64,000 nucleotides of DNA from Pontibacter burrus (lineage in GTDB: Bacteria > Bacteroidota > Bacteroidia > Cytophagales > Hymenobacteraceae), in contig NZ_JAAGWD010000001.1 in the NCBI RefSeq assembly GCF_010686685.1, positions 310,001 to 374,000 on the forward strand, read 5' to 3'. The notes under the pieces are model-generated. The model did not search any database. It was not told the DNA's origin and saw nothing but the letters and a program-made list of their open reading frames with translations. Positions 44,413 to 53,480 of this stretch are shown one piece after another (the stretch's first letter is position 1; every line of letters begins with the position of its first letter). The position numbers and the translations under genes were made by a program.

Positions 44413-45517
44413 ATCGATTTATGTTTGGTTTAAAGGATCAGTTTAACTGTGGCAAATTACAAAACTTTTCAGAGTTACGAATTACTTCAGAAGTTACAGG
44501 CACATAGTTTCGGCATACGGCAATAATAGTAAACGGTGTGTCCTGCAAACTATAGATTGAATGAGAGAAGTGGAACTCCTATTATCACCAACAGGGATGC
44601 TTTCAGAATGTTAAAATGGAGAATGATCAGTAGTAGCGATTTTGTCTGAACGGGGATTTCCCCAGCCCAAATCGCTCCTTTTATCGGGTGCACTTACATC
44701 CAGAACAGGAGCTTTGATGTTATAGTTTGGGTTATAGTTCTATAGTTGGCGTTAGTCCAACCACCCCTACCTCCTCCTTGTCTAAGGCGGGGAATTTCCG
44801 CCATGGCAGTAGTTGAGGCTAAAGTTCTATAGTTGCTGAATGAACACCCCTGTAGTCCCCTCAAGGGGACAGTTTCGGCTATTGCTATAGTTGCGGCTAT
44901 CGTCCTACAGTTAGGGTTAGTCATCCCCCTCCCCCCTTCAAAGGGGGACTTTCCTCCCGTTCCTATAGTTTAAATTATGGTCTTATAGTTCCAGACCACG
45001 AACAGGGCAGGTTTACCTGTCCCTTTGGAGCTACAACCATGAAAAGGCGATGCAACTATAGCTACTCAACAAACTATAGTGGTAGCTATCGAAAGATTTC
45101 AGTCTTTGGGTTGAGCGCCTTGTAGATTTCTGGTGCCGTTAGGCATTGTGAGGAACGAACAAAAGAAATGTACACCGCGCGATGCCCGAAGACGAGGCCC
45201 CGCGGCCGTGAGCGCACCAAAGCAACTATACAACGGTAGGCCAGTAGAGCTCCCAGGATAAAAGGTAGCTATGAAAGAAACTCTTGTATCCAGTAGCAAC
45301 TATAGTTAGCTATAAGCTGATATAGATTTCTCACTTCGTTCGAAATGACAATAGAAGTTAGCTAAAGGGCATATAAGATCCTTCACAGCTACGCTGGCTC
45401 TCTTCGACCCTCGTCTCAAGAATGCTCAGGATAATGCTCAGGATGACAGGAAGAAAAACTACAGGACAAAGACCCTTTACCTATAGCTCTATACAACAGA
45501 TTAAAACTATAATCCTG
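44413..45517. repeat. Long intergenic region: repeat cassette copy A
   Basis: No supported gene lies in these 1,105 bases. They contain about ten CTATAG words, three CCCC-type hairpins (44759-44796, 44845-44870, 44922-44949), a unit at 44995-45259 with a second copy at 52897-53161, and GAT...TGACA-type elements (45324-45350 and about 45377-45450). An open frame at 45099-45299 on the minus strand shares its C-terminal NLQGAQPKD with a frame in copy B but is not a convincing gene. The cassette proper spans 44722-45350. Confidence 0.7.
44995..45259. repeat. Core unit of the intergenic cassette, copy A
   Basis: It begins ACCACGAACAGG and includes GGGTTGAGCGCCTTGTAG, ACCGCGCGATGCCCGAAG and GCGGCCGTGAGCGCACC, ending near GCTCCCAGGAT. 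The pairs CAGGT/ACCTG (45008-45019) and TGCC/GGCA (45134-45145) form hairpins. Copy B (52897-53161) has the same order. The unit could be a structured RNA or a mobile repeat. Confidence 0.7.
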
Positions 45518-46237
45518 TTATCTAATCACTTTCTTCCCTGACTTCTCCGAAAGAAATGCAATCAACTCGAGTTTTACGGGTTTGAGGTAGGTAGTATTGA
45601 TATGAGCATTGTCGTTGAAGGTGATAATGTATTCTCCTTCATTACCCAGGTACTCGATGCGGCTAATATCTGAGAACTGGTATTTGTGCTCTTCAGTAAA
45701 TGGTTCGGTTACAGTTATATGGTTTTCAGAAATAGTTACCTGCCACTTCAGGGCAAACGCCGACAGGGTACCAGCCAACACCAGCATTACCAGGAATGCC
45801 ACCCGCCAGAAGCGCAAGGAATGATGGCCTTCTGCCTGCGCCAGGTAATCTTTGTACAGGTCATAGTCGTGGTTAAGTATAGCCCGTTGCGATAAGCGCA
45901 GGGGTACAAGCGCAAGGGTAAAGCCCAGTAGCAGGCCCGGCGCAATCAGGGCATCAAAGTTAGGCGTGAGCAAGTGCAGGAAATTACTGCCAGCTGAGTG
46001 GATAATACTGGATATCATGGCCAGTATGCCAGCGCTGAAAACAGTTAGTACACAGGCGAAAATAAAGTACAACCAGATCAGTTTCCATTCCTGCTTCTGC
46101 ATATACTTAGCTTCTTCAGGGGTTAGTACGTGTTGCAGGTGGCCCATTAACAGGCGTCTGATGGCGTAACGAACAACAGGCAGCAGCACAAGCACAGCAA
46201 CAAAGCTGATCAACAGGGTTCGTAAGATATCAAGCAT
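45518..46237 (-). CDS. Conserved membrane protein, YcxB-like C-terminal domain
   Basis: I place the start at ATG 46237 (MLDILRTLL), 239 residues, since the upstream 13 codons from 46276 are not typical of a membrane-protein start. About four membrane segments (near residues 2-25, 55-80, 95-115, 150-170) precede a soluble domain with WQVTISENHITVTEPFTEEHKYQFSDISRIEYL, which resembles YcxB-type proteins. The function is unknown. Confidence 0.7.
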   Translation of the reverse strand: MLDILRTLLISFVAVLVLLPVVRYAIRRLLMGHLQHVLTPEEAKYMQKQEWKLIWLYFIFACVLTVFSAGILAMISSIIHSAGSNFLHLLTPNFDALIAPGLLLGFTLALVPLRLSQRAILNHDYDLYKDYLAQAEGHHSLRFWRVAFLVMLVLAGTLSAFALKWQVTISENHITVTEPFTEEHKYQFSDISRIEYLGNEGEYIITFNDNAHINTTYLKPVKLELIAFLSEKSGKKVIR

Positions 46238-46672
46238 AATCAGTAATTTTCTGCAAAGGTAACAGGGTATGTTCAATTTCCGGAATTTAAATCCTGATAT
46301 CAGGTAAGAAGCAGTCAGCCAGCAGTGGAAATCTTCTTAAAATGCTGCCTTTTGTTGCATGTAGTTAGGTAGCAGAATTGCCTAAGCCTGATTTCTTAAA
46401 ATATACCCTTATATCATTAAAAGGGCACTTATAGTTGTGAAATTGGTTTACGCTCAACGGCCTGCTTAACTATAATAGATGTGAAATTTTCATTATCAAC
46501 AGGCTACGTTTGTTATTTAAATATTACAATATAAAGCTTGTGTAAAAGTGCAGCCCTTTGCTTGATGTGCAATGGGTTTTTTGTATATTTGGCTACATTC
46601 TGCCGGTTAGCGTACTATAATTCTAGCTTCTATCTGCCCTTATTTTAACCTGCCTTTATACTCTCTACAACT
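46238..46672. other. Intergenic region, promoter of the histidine kinase gene
   Basis: This 435-base AT-rich gap between divergent genes contains one good Bacteroidota promoter (46562-46591) and CTATAG-like words. I see no coding frame or RNA-like fold. Confidence 0.5.
46562..46591 (+). promoter_or_regulatory. Bacteroidota-type promoter of the sensor kinase gene
   Basis: TTG at 46562-46564, then exactly 19 bases, then TATATTTG at 46584-46591, matches the -33 / -7 consensus (TTG-N19-TAnnTTTG) of Bacteroidota. The start codon at 46673 lies about 80 bases downstream. Confidence 0.65.
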
Positions 46673-49591
46673 ATGAGACCTGCTAAAATTGCTTCTTTTC
46701 TTCAGGATCATTTAATAGCTGTCTCCTCTTTCCTGCTGATTTTTCTGGTAACCTTATTCCTGTATTCCGAAACCCGTAACAAGGCCGCAGAACGCACCAG
46801 TAAATTATTTGAGTTAAGGGCCAATCAGGCAGCAAACGACATTAAGCTCCGGCTGAATGATTATATACAGGTGCTGATAGGCGCAAAGGCTATGTTTGTT
46901 GCCTCAGATACGGTAGAACGGAAAGCATGGCGGAAGTACTATGAAACCCTGAACCTTGAAGCAAACTACCCAGGTATACAGGGCTTAGGCTATACGCATT
47001 TTGTAAGGCCAGCCGAAATGGAGAGCCACTTAAAGCAGATCCGAGCGGAGGGGTTTAAAGATTACAAAATTACCCCGGAAGGCGAGCGGCCTATCTATAG
47101 TGCTATAGTTTACCTGGAACCATTTACAGACCGCAATCTGCGGGCATTCGGATACGACATGTTCAGTGAGCCGATACGGCAGTCGGCTATGCGGATTGCG
47201 CGCGACACCAAGCAACCAGCCTTGTCTGGTAAGGTGCGGCTGGTGCAGGAAACGGGCTATGACCTGCAGTCCGGGTTTCTGATTTACCTTCCTGTTTACC
47301 AGGATAACGCCGACCCCGAATCGATAAAGGAACGACAGCGGCTTATAAAGGGCTTTGTGTATAGTCCATTCAGGGCGAAAGACTTCGTGGAAGCCGTCCT
47401 GGGCAATGATTACGACGACATTGACATTGAACTATACGATGGCGCCGACATGACAGAAGAATCGCTGCTGTACAGTACAGATTCGGTAATGCATCTGAAC
47501 AACAAAAGCCGCGAACTAAGTAAAACCAATACCATTACTGTTGCCAACCATACCTGGCGCATACACAGCACAGCCAAGCCTGCTTTCGCGCAGACCTCAG
47601 ATGCCGGCCTTCCCTATTTTATACTGTTAGGCGGTAGCATCATCAGCTTCCTGATGTTCTTTATTATCTGGTCTTTATCGAGCACGAGGCGTTCTAACCG
47701 CCTGAAGCAAACCATTACTGACAACGCCACAGCCGCACTGTTTATAATGGATGCAAACGGTTATTGTACGTTTATGAATCCTGCTGCCGAAGAAATGACA
47801 GGCTTTACTTTTGAAGAGATCAGCAGCAAGCCGCTGCATCATATGATCCATCATACAAGACCGGATGGCAGCCCATTTCCAATCGATGAATGCCCGATTG
47901 ACAGGGCCTTGCCAACCAACAATGATATGCGTGCCTATGAAGATATGTTCATCCGCAAAGACGGTACTTTCTTCGATGTAACCGTAGCAGCTCGCCCGAT
48001 TATAGAAAGTGGAGTTCCGACCTATACAATTATCGAAGTACGCGATATAACCGAAGAAAAACGCGCGCAGCAAACTATAATTGAAAGCGAAGCCCGCTTC
48101 AGAACTATGGCCGACAATGCGCCGGTAATGATCCGGATAACAGATGCAGACCGGCAGGTAACTTATGTAAACAAGCAATGGACAGACTTTACGGGCATCA
48201 CGTTTGAAGATGTTGTGAGGCACGGCTGGGAGCATACATTACACCCCGATGACCGGGAAATGTTTGAAGAAATGTATGCGAAGGCACTGGCTAACAAAGC
48301 AGCATTCAGGACGGAGTACCGCCTGCTTCGCCGCGATGGCGAATACCGTAGCGTGGTAGGCACCAATACGCCACGTTTTGGAGGGCATGGCGAGTTTCTA
48401 GGCCACATCTGTTCTATAATTGATATTACAGAAATTAAGGAAGCCGACCGCAGGGTAAAACAGAACGCAGAACTGCTGCAGAAACTCTTCCTGGAGGTTC
48501 CGGCGGTGGTAGGCCTTGTTCGTGCGCCCGACTACCAGTATGTGCTGGCCAACCCCCCTTATCGCAAACTATACGGTAATCGTCCGCTGGTAGGCAAAAC
48601 TATTTACGAAGCGCATACCGAAGCAGAGGGCGTAAGCTTCTTTAACCAGCTGCATGAAGTGTTTGCTACAGGCAAGCCATATGTTGGCGTAGAAGTGCCT
48701 GTTATAATAGAAATTGATGGCTTGCGCAAAGATGAGACCTCTTACTTTAACACGGTATACCAACCGCTGTTGGACAGCAGGGGGCAGGTTGAAGCAGTGC
48801 TGATATTTGCCATAGAGGTAACAGAACTGGTAGCAGCCCGCACCAAACTTGTGTCGGCAAACGAAGAGCTGAGCGAGAAGAACGATGAACTGCTCCGCAT
48901 CAACAGCGACCTCGATAACTTTGTTTACACTGCCTCGCATGACCTGAAATCGCCTATTGCGAACATGGAAGGCCTGATAACCCTGCTGCGCGATATAGTG
49001 CAGGGCAAACTGGATGCAGAAGACGAGCAGCTGCTGGACAGAGTAAGCCAATCTATCGATAAACTGAAAGGAACTATAGCCGACCTGACCGAAATTACGA
49101 AGGTGCAGAAAGAGCTACAATCGAAGGTGGAGCCGCTTAAGTTTGAGCAGGTACTGAAGGACGTGCTCTCGGATATAAGTGGTATGCTAAAAGAAACCGA
49201 CGCCAAGCTTGAAGTTAACTTTGATGTAGATGCCATTCTGTATGCCCGCAAAAACCTGCGCAGTATTATCTACAACCTGGTTTCAAACGCCATTAAATAC
49301 CGCTCACCACATCGCCAGCCGGTTGTTAAAGTGAACACCTACCGCGAAAAAGGCTACGTAGTAATGGAAATTGCCGACAACGGGTTGGGAATCAGGAAAG
49401 AGCATCTGCACAAACTCTTCAGCATGTTCAGGCGCCTGCACAAGCACGTAGAGGGTACAGGCATTGGCCTTTACATTGTAAAACGTATAATCGAAAATAA
49501 CGGCGGCAGAATAACCGTATCGAGCGAATACAATGTGGGAACCACCTTTAAAGTGTACTTTAAGGAAGTGCCCGTAGCGGCAGAAGTTTAG
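46673..49591 (+). CDS. CHASE- and PAS-domain hybrid-type sensor histidine kinase (no receiver)
   Basis: This 972-residue kinase has a membrane segment at 13-33, a CHASE sensor domain at about 70-290, a second membrane segment at 313-336, then three PAS domains (about 345-462, 473-590, 602-722). The kinase core has the H-box ASHDLKSP with phospho-acceptor His756, the N-box around Asn868/Asn872, G1 DNGLGI (902-907) and G2 GTGIGLYIV (928-936). Extracytoplasmic CHASE domains bind small ligands. No response regulator gene is adjacent, so it is an orphan kinase. Confidence 0.93.
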   Translation: MRPAKIASFLQDHLIAVSSFLLIFLVTLFLYSETRNKAAERTSKLFELRANQAANDIKLRLNDYIQVLIGAKAMFVASDTVERKAWRKYYETLNLEANYPGIQGLGYTHFVRPAEMESHLKQIRAEGFKDYKITPEGERPIYSAIVYLEPFTDRNLRAFGYDMFSEPIRQSAMRIARDTKQPALSGKVRLVQETGYDLQSGFLIYLPVYQDNADPESIKERQRLIKGFVYSPFRAKDFVEAVLGNDYDDIDIELYDGADMTEESLLYSTDSVMHLNNKSRELSKTNTITVANHTWRIHSTAKPAFAQTSDAGLPYFILLGGSIISFLMFFIIWSLSSTRRSNRLKQTITDNATAALFIMDANGYCTFMNPAAEEMTGFTFEEISSKPLHHMIHHTRPDGSPFPIDECPIDRALPTNNDMRAYEDMFIRKDGTFFDVTVAARPIIESGVPTYTIIEVRDITEEKRAQQTIIESEARFRTMADNAPVMIRITDADRQVTYVNKQWTDFTGITFEDVVRHGWEHTLHPDDREMFEEMYAKALANKAAFRTEYRLLRRDGEYRSVVGTNTPRFGGHGEFLGHICSIIDITEIKEADRRVKQNAELLQKLFLEVPAVVGLVRAPDYQYVLANPPYRKLYGNRPLVGKTIYEAHTEAEGVSFFNQLHEVFATGKPYVGVEVPVIIEIDGLRKDETSYFNTVYQPLLDSRGQVEAVLIFAIEVTELVAARTKLVSANEELSEKNDELLRINSDLDNFVYTASHDLKSPIANMEGLITLLRDIVQGKLDAEDEQLLDRVSQSIDKLKGTIADLTEITKVQKELQSKVEPLKFEQVLKDVLSDISGMLKETDAKLEVNFDVDAILYARKNLRSIIYNLVSNAIKYRSPHRQPVVKVNTYREKGYVVMEIADNGLGIRKEHLHKLFSMFRRLHKHVEGTGIGLYIVKRIIENNGGRITVSSEYNVGTTFKVYFKEVPVAAEV

Positions 49592-49685
49592 TGCCACAAA
49601 CCCCGATTTTAATGACCGTTTTATACCTTAAAGTTGTTCTAAACTGATAGGAATAAACCATCCGGAAAAACGAACAACAACATTA

Positions 49686-51065
49686 ATGGCTAAAATAAAA
49701 ACATCTTACTTCTGCCAGAACTGCGGCGCCCAATCAGCTAAATGGATAGGCAAATGCCCGGCCTGCGGCGAGTGGAACACTTACGTAGAAGAAGTAGTAC
49801 AACGCGAAGAACTCACCCCTACCAGCATCTGGAAAGTGGGCAGCAGCTCAGCCCAGGTAGCAAGCAAACCTAAGCCTATTGCCGAGATCTCTTTTCAGGA
49901 GCAACAACGCATTAACACCACAGACCAGGAACTGAACCGTGTACTGGGTGGCGGCATAGTACCGGGCTCTATGGTGCTGATCGGCGGCGAACCGGGCATT
50001 GGTAAATCTACCCTGATGCTGCAGATTGCACTTAGTCTGCGCGGCATGCGTGTACTGTACGTAAGCGGCGAAGAGAGTGAGCAGCAGATAAAAATGCGTG
50101 CCGAGCGCATTGGAACTGCTACTTCAGACTGCTTTATCCTTACCGAAACCGGTACGCAGAACATCTTTAAGCAAATAGAACAGCTGCAACCTCAGGTACT
50201 TATAGTTGACTCTATCCAGACCTTGCACTCGTCGTTTATAGAAGCCGGTGCAGGCAGCGTGAGCCAGGTGCGTGAGTGTACGGCAGAGCTCCTGAAGTTT
50301 GCAAAGGAAAGCGGCACGCCGGTTTTTCTGATCGGGCACATTACAAAAGAAGGTAACCTGGCTGGGCCTAAGATTCTGGAGCACATGGTAGATACGGTGC
50401 TGCAGTTTGAAGGCGACCGCCACATGACCTACCGTATCTTACGCACTACTAAAAACCGCTTCGGCTCAACTTCTGAGCTGGGAATTTACGAGATGATGGG
50501 TGCCGGTTTGCGCGAAGTAAGCAATCCGTCGGAGATCCTGATCTCGCAGCGTGAAGATGCGTTTAGTGGCATTGGAATTGGCGCAACACTGGAAGGAAAC
50601 CGCCCACTTTTGATTGAAGTGCAAAGCCTGGTAACGCCAGCCACGTATGGCACGCCCCAACGCACCAGCACCGGTTTTGACGGCAAACGCCTGAACATGC
50701 TGCTGGCTGTGTTAGAGAAGCGCGGCGGCTATAGATTAGGTGCGCAGGACGTGTTCCTGAACATAGCCGGTGGCCTGAAAGTAGAAGATCCTGCCCTGGA
50801 CCTGGCGGTGTGTGCCTCTATCCTTTCGTCGTTCGAAGATATGGCCATACCAAGTACAGCCTGTTTTGCTGCAGAAGTTGGCTTGGGTGGCGAGATTCGG
50901 GCTGTAAACAGGGTGGAAAACCGCATTTCCGAAGCTGAAAAACTGGGCTTTACTGACATCTACATCTCCAAATACAACAAGAAAGGGCTCGACTTCAGTA
51001 AATTCAATATTAAGGTGCATGCCTTCAGTAAACTGGAAGATGTTTTTGGAGAGCTTTTCGGATAA
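49686..51065 (+). CDS. radA: DNA repair protein RadA
   Basis: RadA helps process recombination intermediates with RecA. The 459-residue protein has the N-terminal zinc finger (Cys10, Cys13, Cys24, Cys27), Walker A GEPGIGKST (residues 101-110), Walker B VLIVDSI, the RadA-specific KNRFG motif and a C-terminal Lon-like domain. The gene follows the kinase by 94 bases and could be read through from it. Confidence 0.97.
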   Translation: MAKIKTSYFCQNCGAQSAKWIGKCPACGEWNTYVEEVVQREELTPTSIWKVGSSSAQVASKPKPIAEISFQEQQRINTTDQELNRVLGGGIVPGSMVLIGGEPGIGKSTLMLQIALSLRGMRVLYVSGEESEQQIKMRAERIGTATSDCFILTETGTQNIFKQIEQLQPQVLIVDSIQTLHSSFIEAGAGSVSQVRECTAELLKFAKESGTPVFLIGHITKEGNLAGPKILEHMVDTVLQFEGDRHMTYRILRTTKNRFGSTSELGIYEMMGAGLREVSNPSEILISQREDAFSGIGIGATLEGNRPLLIEVQSLVTPATYGTPQRTSTGFDGKRLNMLLAVLEKRGGYRLGAQDVFLNIAGGLKVEDPALDLAVCASILSSFEDMAIPSTACFAAEVGLGGEIRAVNRVENRISEAEKLGFTDIYISKYNKKGLDFSKFNIKVHAFSKLEDVFGELFG

Positions 51066-51214
51066 GAGGCTTGAAGGACTATAAAACGGAGCATTGCCGG
51101 TTTTCTGAAATAATTTGTTTGCTCCGGAATTTATAGTTAGTAATTTGATGTTCAGCTACATAGTTCTTAAAAAGGAGCTACTGTAGCTGAACATTTCATT
51201 TTCTGACCTTTTCT

Positions 51215-52633
51215 ATGAAGCGAATCCAATCACTGTTACTGCTGGTCGCGTTGCTGCTGGTAAACGATACATTTGGGCAAGGTAAAACAATTATTACCGG
51301 CAAAATTACCAACCCGCTTTCTGATGATATTACCGTTATCACGTACCCAAACCCGCTTATTCCGCAGGAGAAAGAAACTACTGTAGAACTTACTGGTACT
51401 ACCTTTAAGCTGGAAGTGCCTGTAACTGAAACGACGCTGGCTGAGTTGGTGCATGGAAATGAGGTAGTGCCGGTTTACCTGGAGCCCGGCTATAGTTTAA
51501 CCCTGAGCTTTAACGGCGATAAATTTCTGAAAACGATAAAGTTTGAAGGTAAAGGCACCAACGAGAACAATTACCTGGCACAATACACCCGCCGTTTTGA
51601 TGAAGTGGAAGACTACCAGGTTCTGCCCGACAACATCAAGCTGAATGAAAAGGAGTTTACTGAGTTTCTGGACTACCGCAAAAAAGATCAGCTTAAAAAC
51701 CTGGAGAAGTATACAGGCAAGAACCCGGTCTCGGATAAGTTTAAAGCCTTTGCCCTTTCGGAGATAGACTATAGTTATGCCAACGATAAGGTGAGCTACC
51801 CAACTTTACGCCAGCGTGTGGGAGCCAGTAAAAACTATGTAGCACCATCAACAGGTTTCTATAGTTTCCTAAACGAGTTGGACCTGAACAAAGGATTAGC
51901 GATAAGTCCGGCTTATGTGGTATTCCTGCGCAACTACGCCGCCCACCTGGCAAAAGCCACTGGCCTGACCGAGACTGATAGGCTTTACTATAAAAAGAGC
52001 TATAGTTTGGCTACCGAGAAACTGCAAGGCAAAGCACGCTTATTGGCACAGGCACATATCCTGAAACAGTCTATAGAGAAAGGCCACATCGGTTATTCTG
52101 AAGAGATGATGAACAACTATAAAACCGGCGGTGCAAACCCGGAAGTGATAACCTATCTGGAAAACTACCTGGCAGCAAACAGCAAAAATGCCTTAGGAAG
52201 CCTGGCCCCCGATTTTAAACTGAAAAGCATAGATGGCTCCGAAGTAGCACTTTCTGATTTCAGGGGCAAAGTAGTGTACCTGAACTTCTGGCAGGCTGGC
52301 TGTGGCTTGTGCATGATCGAGCTTCCCCATGTGCAGGCACTTACCAAACAGCTGCAGGGTAAAAATGTAGGGTTTGTGAATATTAGCCTAGATGAAGACG
52401 AGGAAAAGTGGCGCAAGACAGTCACAACAAAACAGCTGCAGGGCACGCACCTGTATTTAAAAGGACTGGATGCAGAGCTGGTAAAACGTTATGACCTGAA
52501 AGATGTGCCGGCTTATTTCCTGCTGGATGAGGAAGGCAGGTTTTTAACAACAAAAGCCCGTCGCCCCAACGATCGCGAGGCGGCTAACGATATTCTGCGC
52601 TACCTGAATCAAGGACAGGCCAGCACAAAATAA
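51215..52633 (+). CDS. TlpA-family thiol-disulfide oxidoreductase with CGLC motif
   Basis: This 472-residue protein has a signal peptide (cleavage after TFGQ) and a long N-terminal domain of DUF4369-like type, then a thioredoxin-fold domain beginning LAPDFKLKSIDGSEVALSDFRGK with a CGLC active site (Cys363, Cys366). Typical TlpA-like proteins reduce periplasmic disulfides, for example in cytochrome maturation. The order and length suit Bacteroidota members. A terminator follows. Confidence 0.85.
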   Translation: MKRIQSLLLLVALLLVNDTFGQGKTIITGKITNPLSDDITVITYPNPLIPQEKETTVELTGTTFKLEVPVTETTLAELVHGNEVVPVYLEPGYSLTLSFNGDKFLKTIKFEGKGTNENNYLAQYTRRFDEVEDYQVLPDNIKLNEKEFTEFLDYRKKDQLKNLEKYTGKNPVSDKFKAFALSEIDYSYANDKVSYPTLRQRVGASKNYVAPSTGFYSFLNELDLNKGLAISPAYVVFLRNYAAHLAKATGLTETDRLYYKKSYSLATEKLQGKARLLAQAHILKQSIEKGHIGYSEEMMNNYKTGGANPEVITYLENYLAANSKNALGSLAPDFKLKSIDGSEVALSDFRGKVVYLNFWQAGCGLCMIELPHVQALTKQLQGKNVGFVNISLDEDEEKWRKTVTTKQLQGTHLYLKGLDAELVKRYDLKDVPAYFLLDEEGRFLTTKARRPNDREAANDILRYLNQGQASTK

Positions 52634-52658
52634 TCCCAACTAACCCTTACCCCGTTTT

Positions 52659-52687
52659 ACCGCCCGGTGCCTTTGGTGTCGGGCGGT
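52659..52687 (+). terminator. Rho-independent terminator of the TlpA-like gene
   Basis: ACCGCCCG (52659-52666) pairs with CGGGCGGT (52680-52687), followed by TTTT. It is 26 bases after the stop codon. Confidence 0.85.
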
Positions 52688-52896
52688 TTTTATGTTAGCT
52701 TTCTTCTGTTGCTATAGTTGGAGCTATAGTTCTATAGTTGACATTTTAACCCACCCCTGCCCCTCCCGAGAGGGGACTTTTGGCCATTGCTATAGTTGGA
52801 AGCTATAGTTTTATAGTTACAGTTTGTCATCCCCCTACCCCTTCGAAGGGGGACTTTGCTACTACTATAGTTGGAGCCATAGTGCAATAATTACAA

Positions 52897-53161
52897 ACCA
52901 CGAACAGGCAGGCGCAGCCTGGCACAAGGAACTATAACTACGGAAAAGCTACAGCACTATAGCTATTAAACAAAACTATAGTTGTAGCTATCGAAAGATC
53001 ACAGTCTTTGGGTTGAGCGCCTTGTAGATTTCTGGTGGCGCAGCCATTGCGAGGCACGAGCAAAAGAAAGGTACACCGCGCGATGCCCGAAGATGAGGCC
53101 TCGCGGCCGTGAGCGCACCAAAGCAACTATGACAACTATAAGCTAGTAAAGCTCCCAGGAT
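52897..53161. repeat. Core unit of the intergenic cassette, copy B
   Basis: It is the second copy of 44995-45259, in the same orientation, and diverged in sequence while keeping hairpins. CAGGC/GCCTG (52909-52921) and TGGC/GCCA (53036-53046) pair where copy A has CAGGT/ACCTG and TGCC/GGCA. Conserved blocks include TAGCTATCGAAAGAT and CAGTCTTTGGG. Confidence 0.7.
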
Positions 53162-53480
53162 TAGAACTAACTATAAAAGAAACTGCTTGTTTCAAGGTGC
53201 AACTATAGCCAACTATAGGACATATAAGATGTCTCGACTAACGCTCGACATGACAAAGAATTAACTATAGTCTGAGATTGATCTCTCAAACTATAGTTCT
53301 AAATGAGAAAGCAAACTATAGGATTGCAGTCTTATCCAGACAACAACTCTAAACCTCTCAGATATCACCCAAAATAACCGTTGCCAAAGCTACTGCGTAC
53401 TTTAAAATCACACCTCCGTTAAAAATAAGGTGATTTTGAAAACAAACGATTACCTAATAAATACTTAAAAGGCAAAGCAT

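Larger units (their letters stand above)
52634..53480. repeat. Intergenic region: repeat cassette copy B
   Basis: This 847-base gap begins with the TlpA terminator, then has iterated CTATAGTT words (52711-52742), CCCC hairpins at 52748-52780 and 52828-52857, the core unit at 52897-53161 and an AGAT...GATGACA element at 53227-53255. It repeats the order of copy A at 44722-45350 in the same orientation. An exact AACTATAGTT occurs at 52974-52983 and 53289-53298. No supported gene lies here; a 62-codon frame at 52938-53126 follows from the repeat. Confidence 0.7.

Noticed and set aside
45099..45299. A 66-codon minus-strand frame whose end (NLQGAQPKD) is shared with a frame at 52938-53126
   Set aside because: The similarity comes from the nucleotide repeat. 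The rest of the two frames does not align and the copies carry indels, which argues against a protein.
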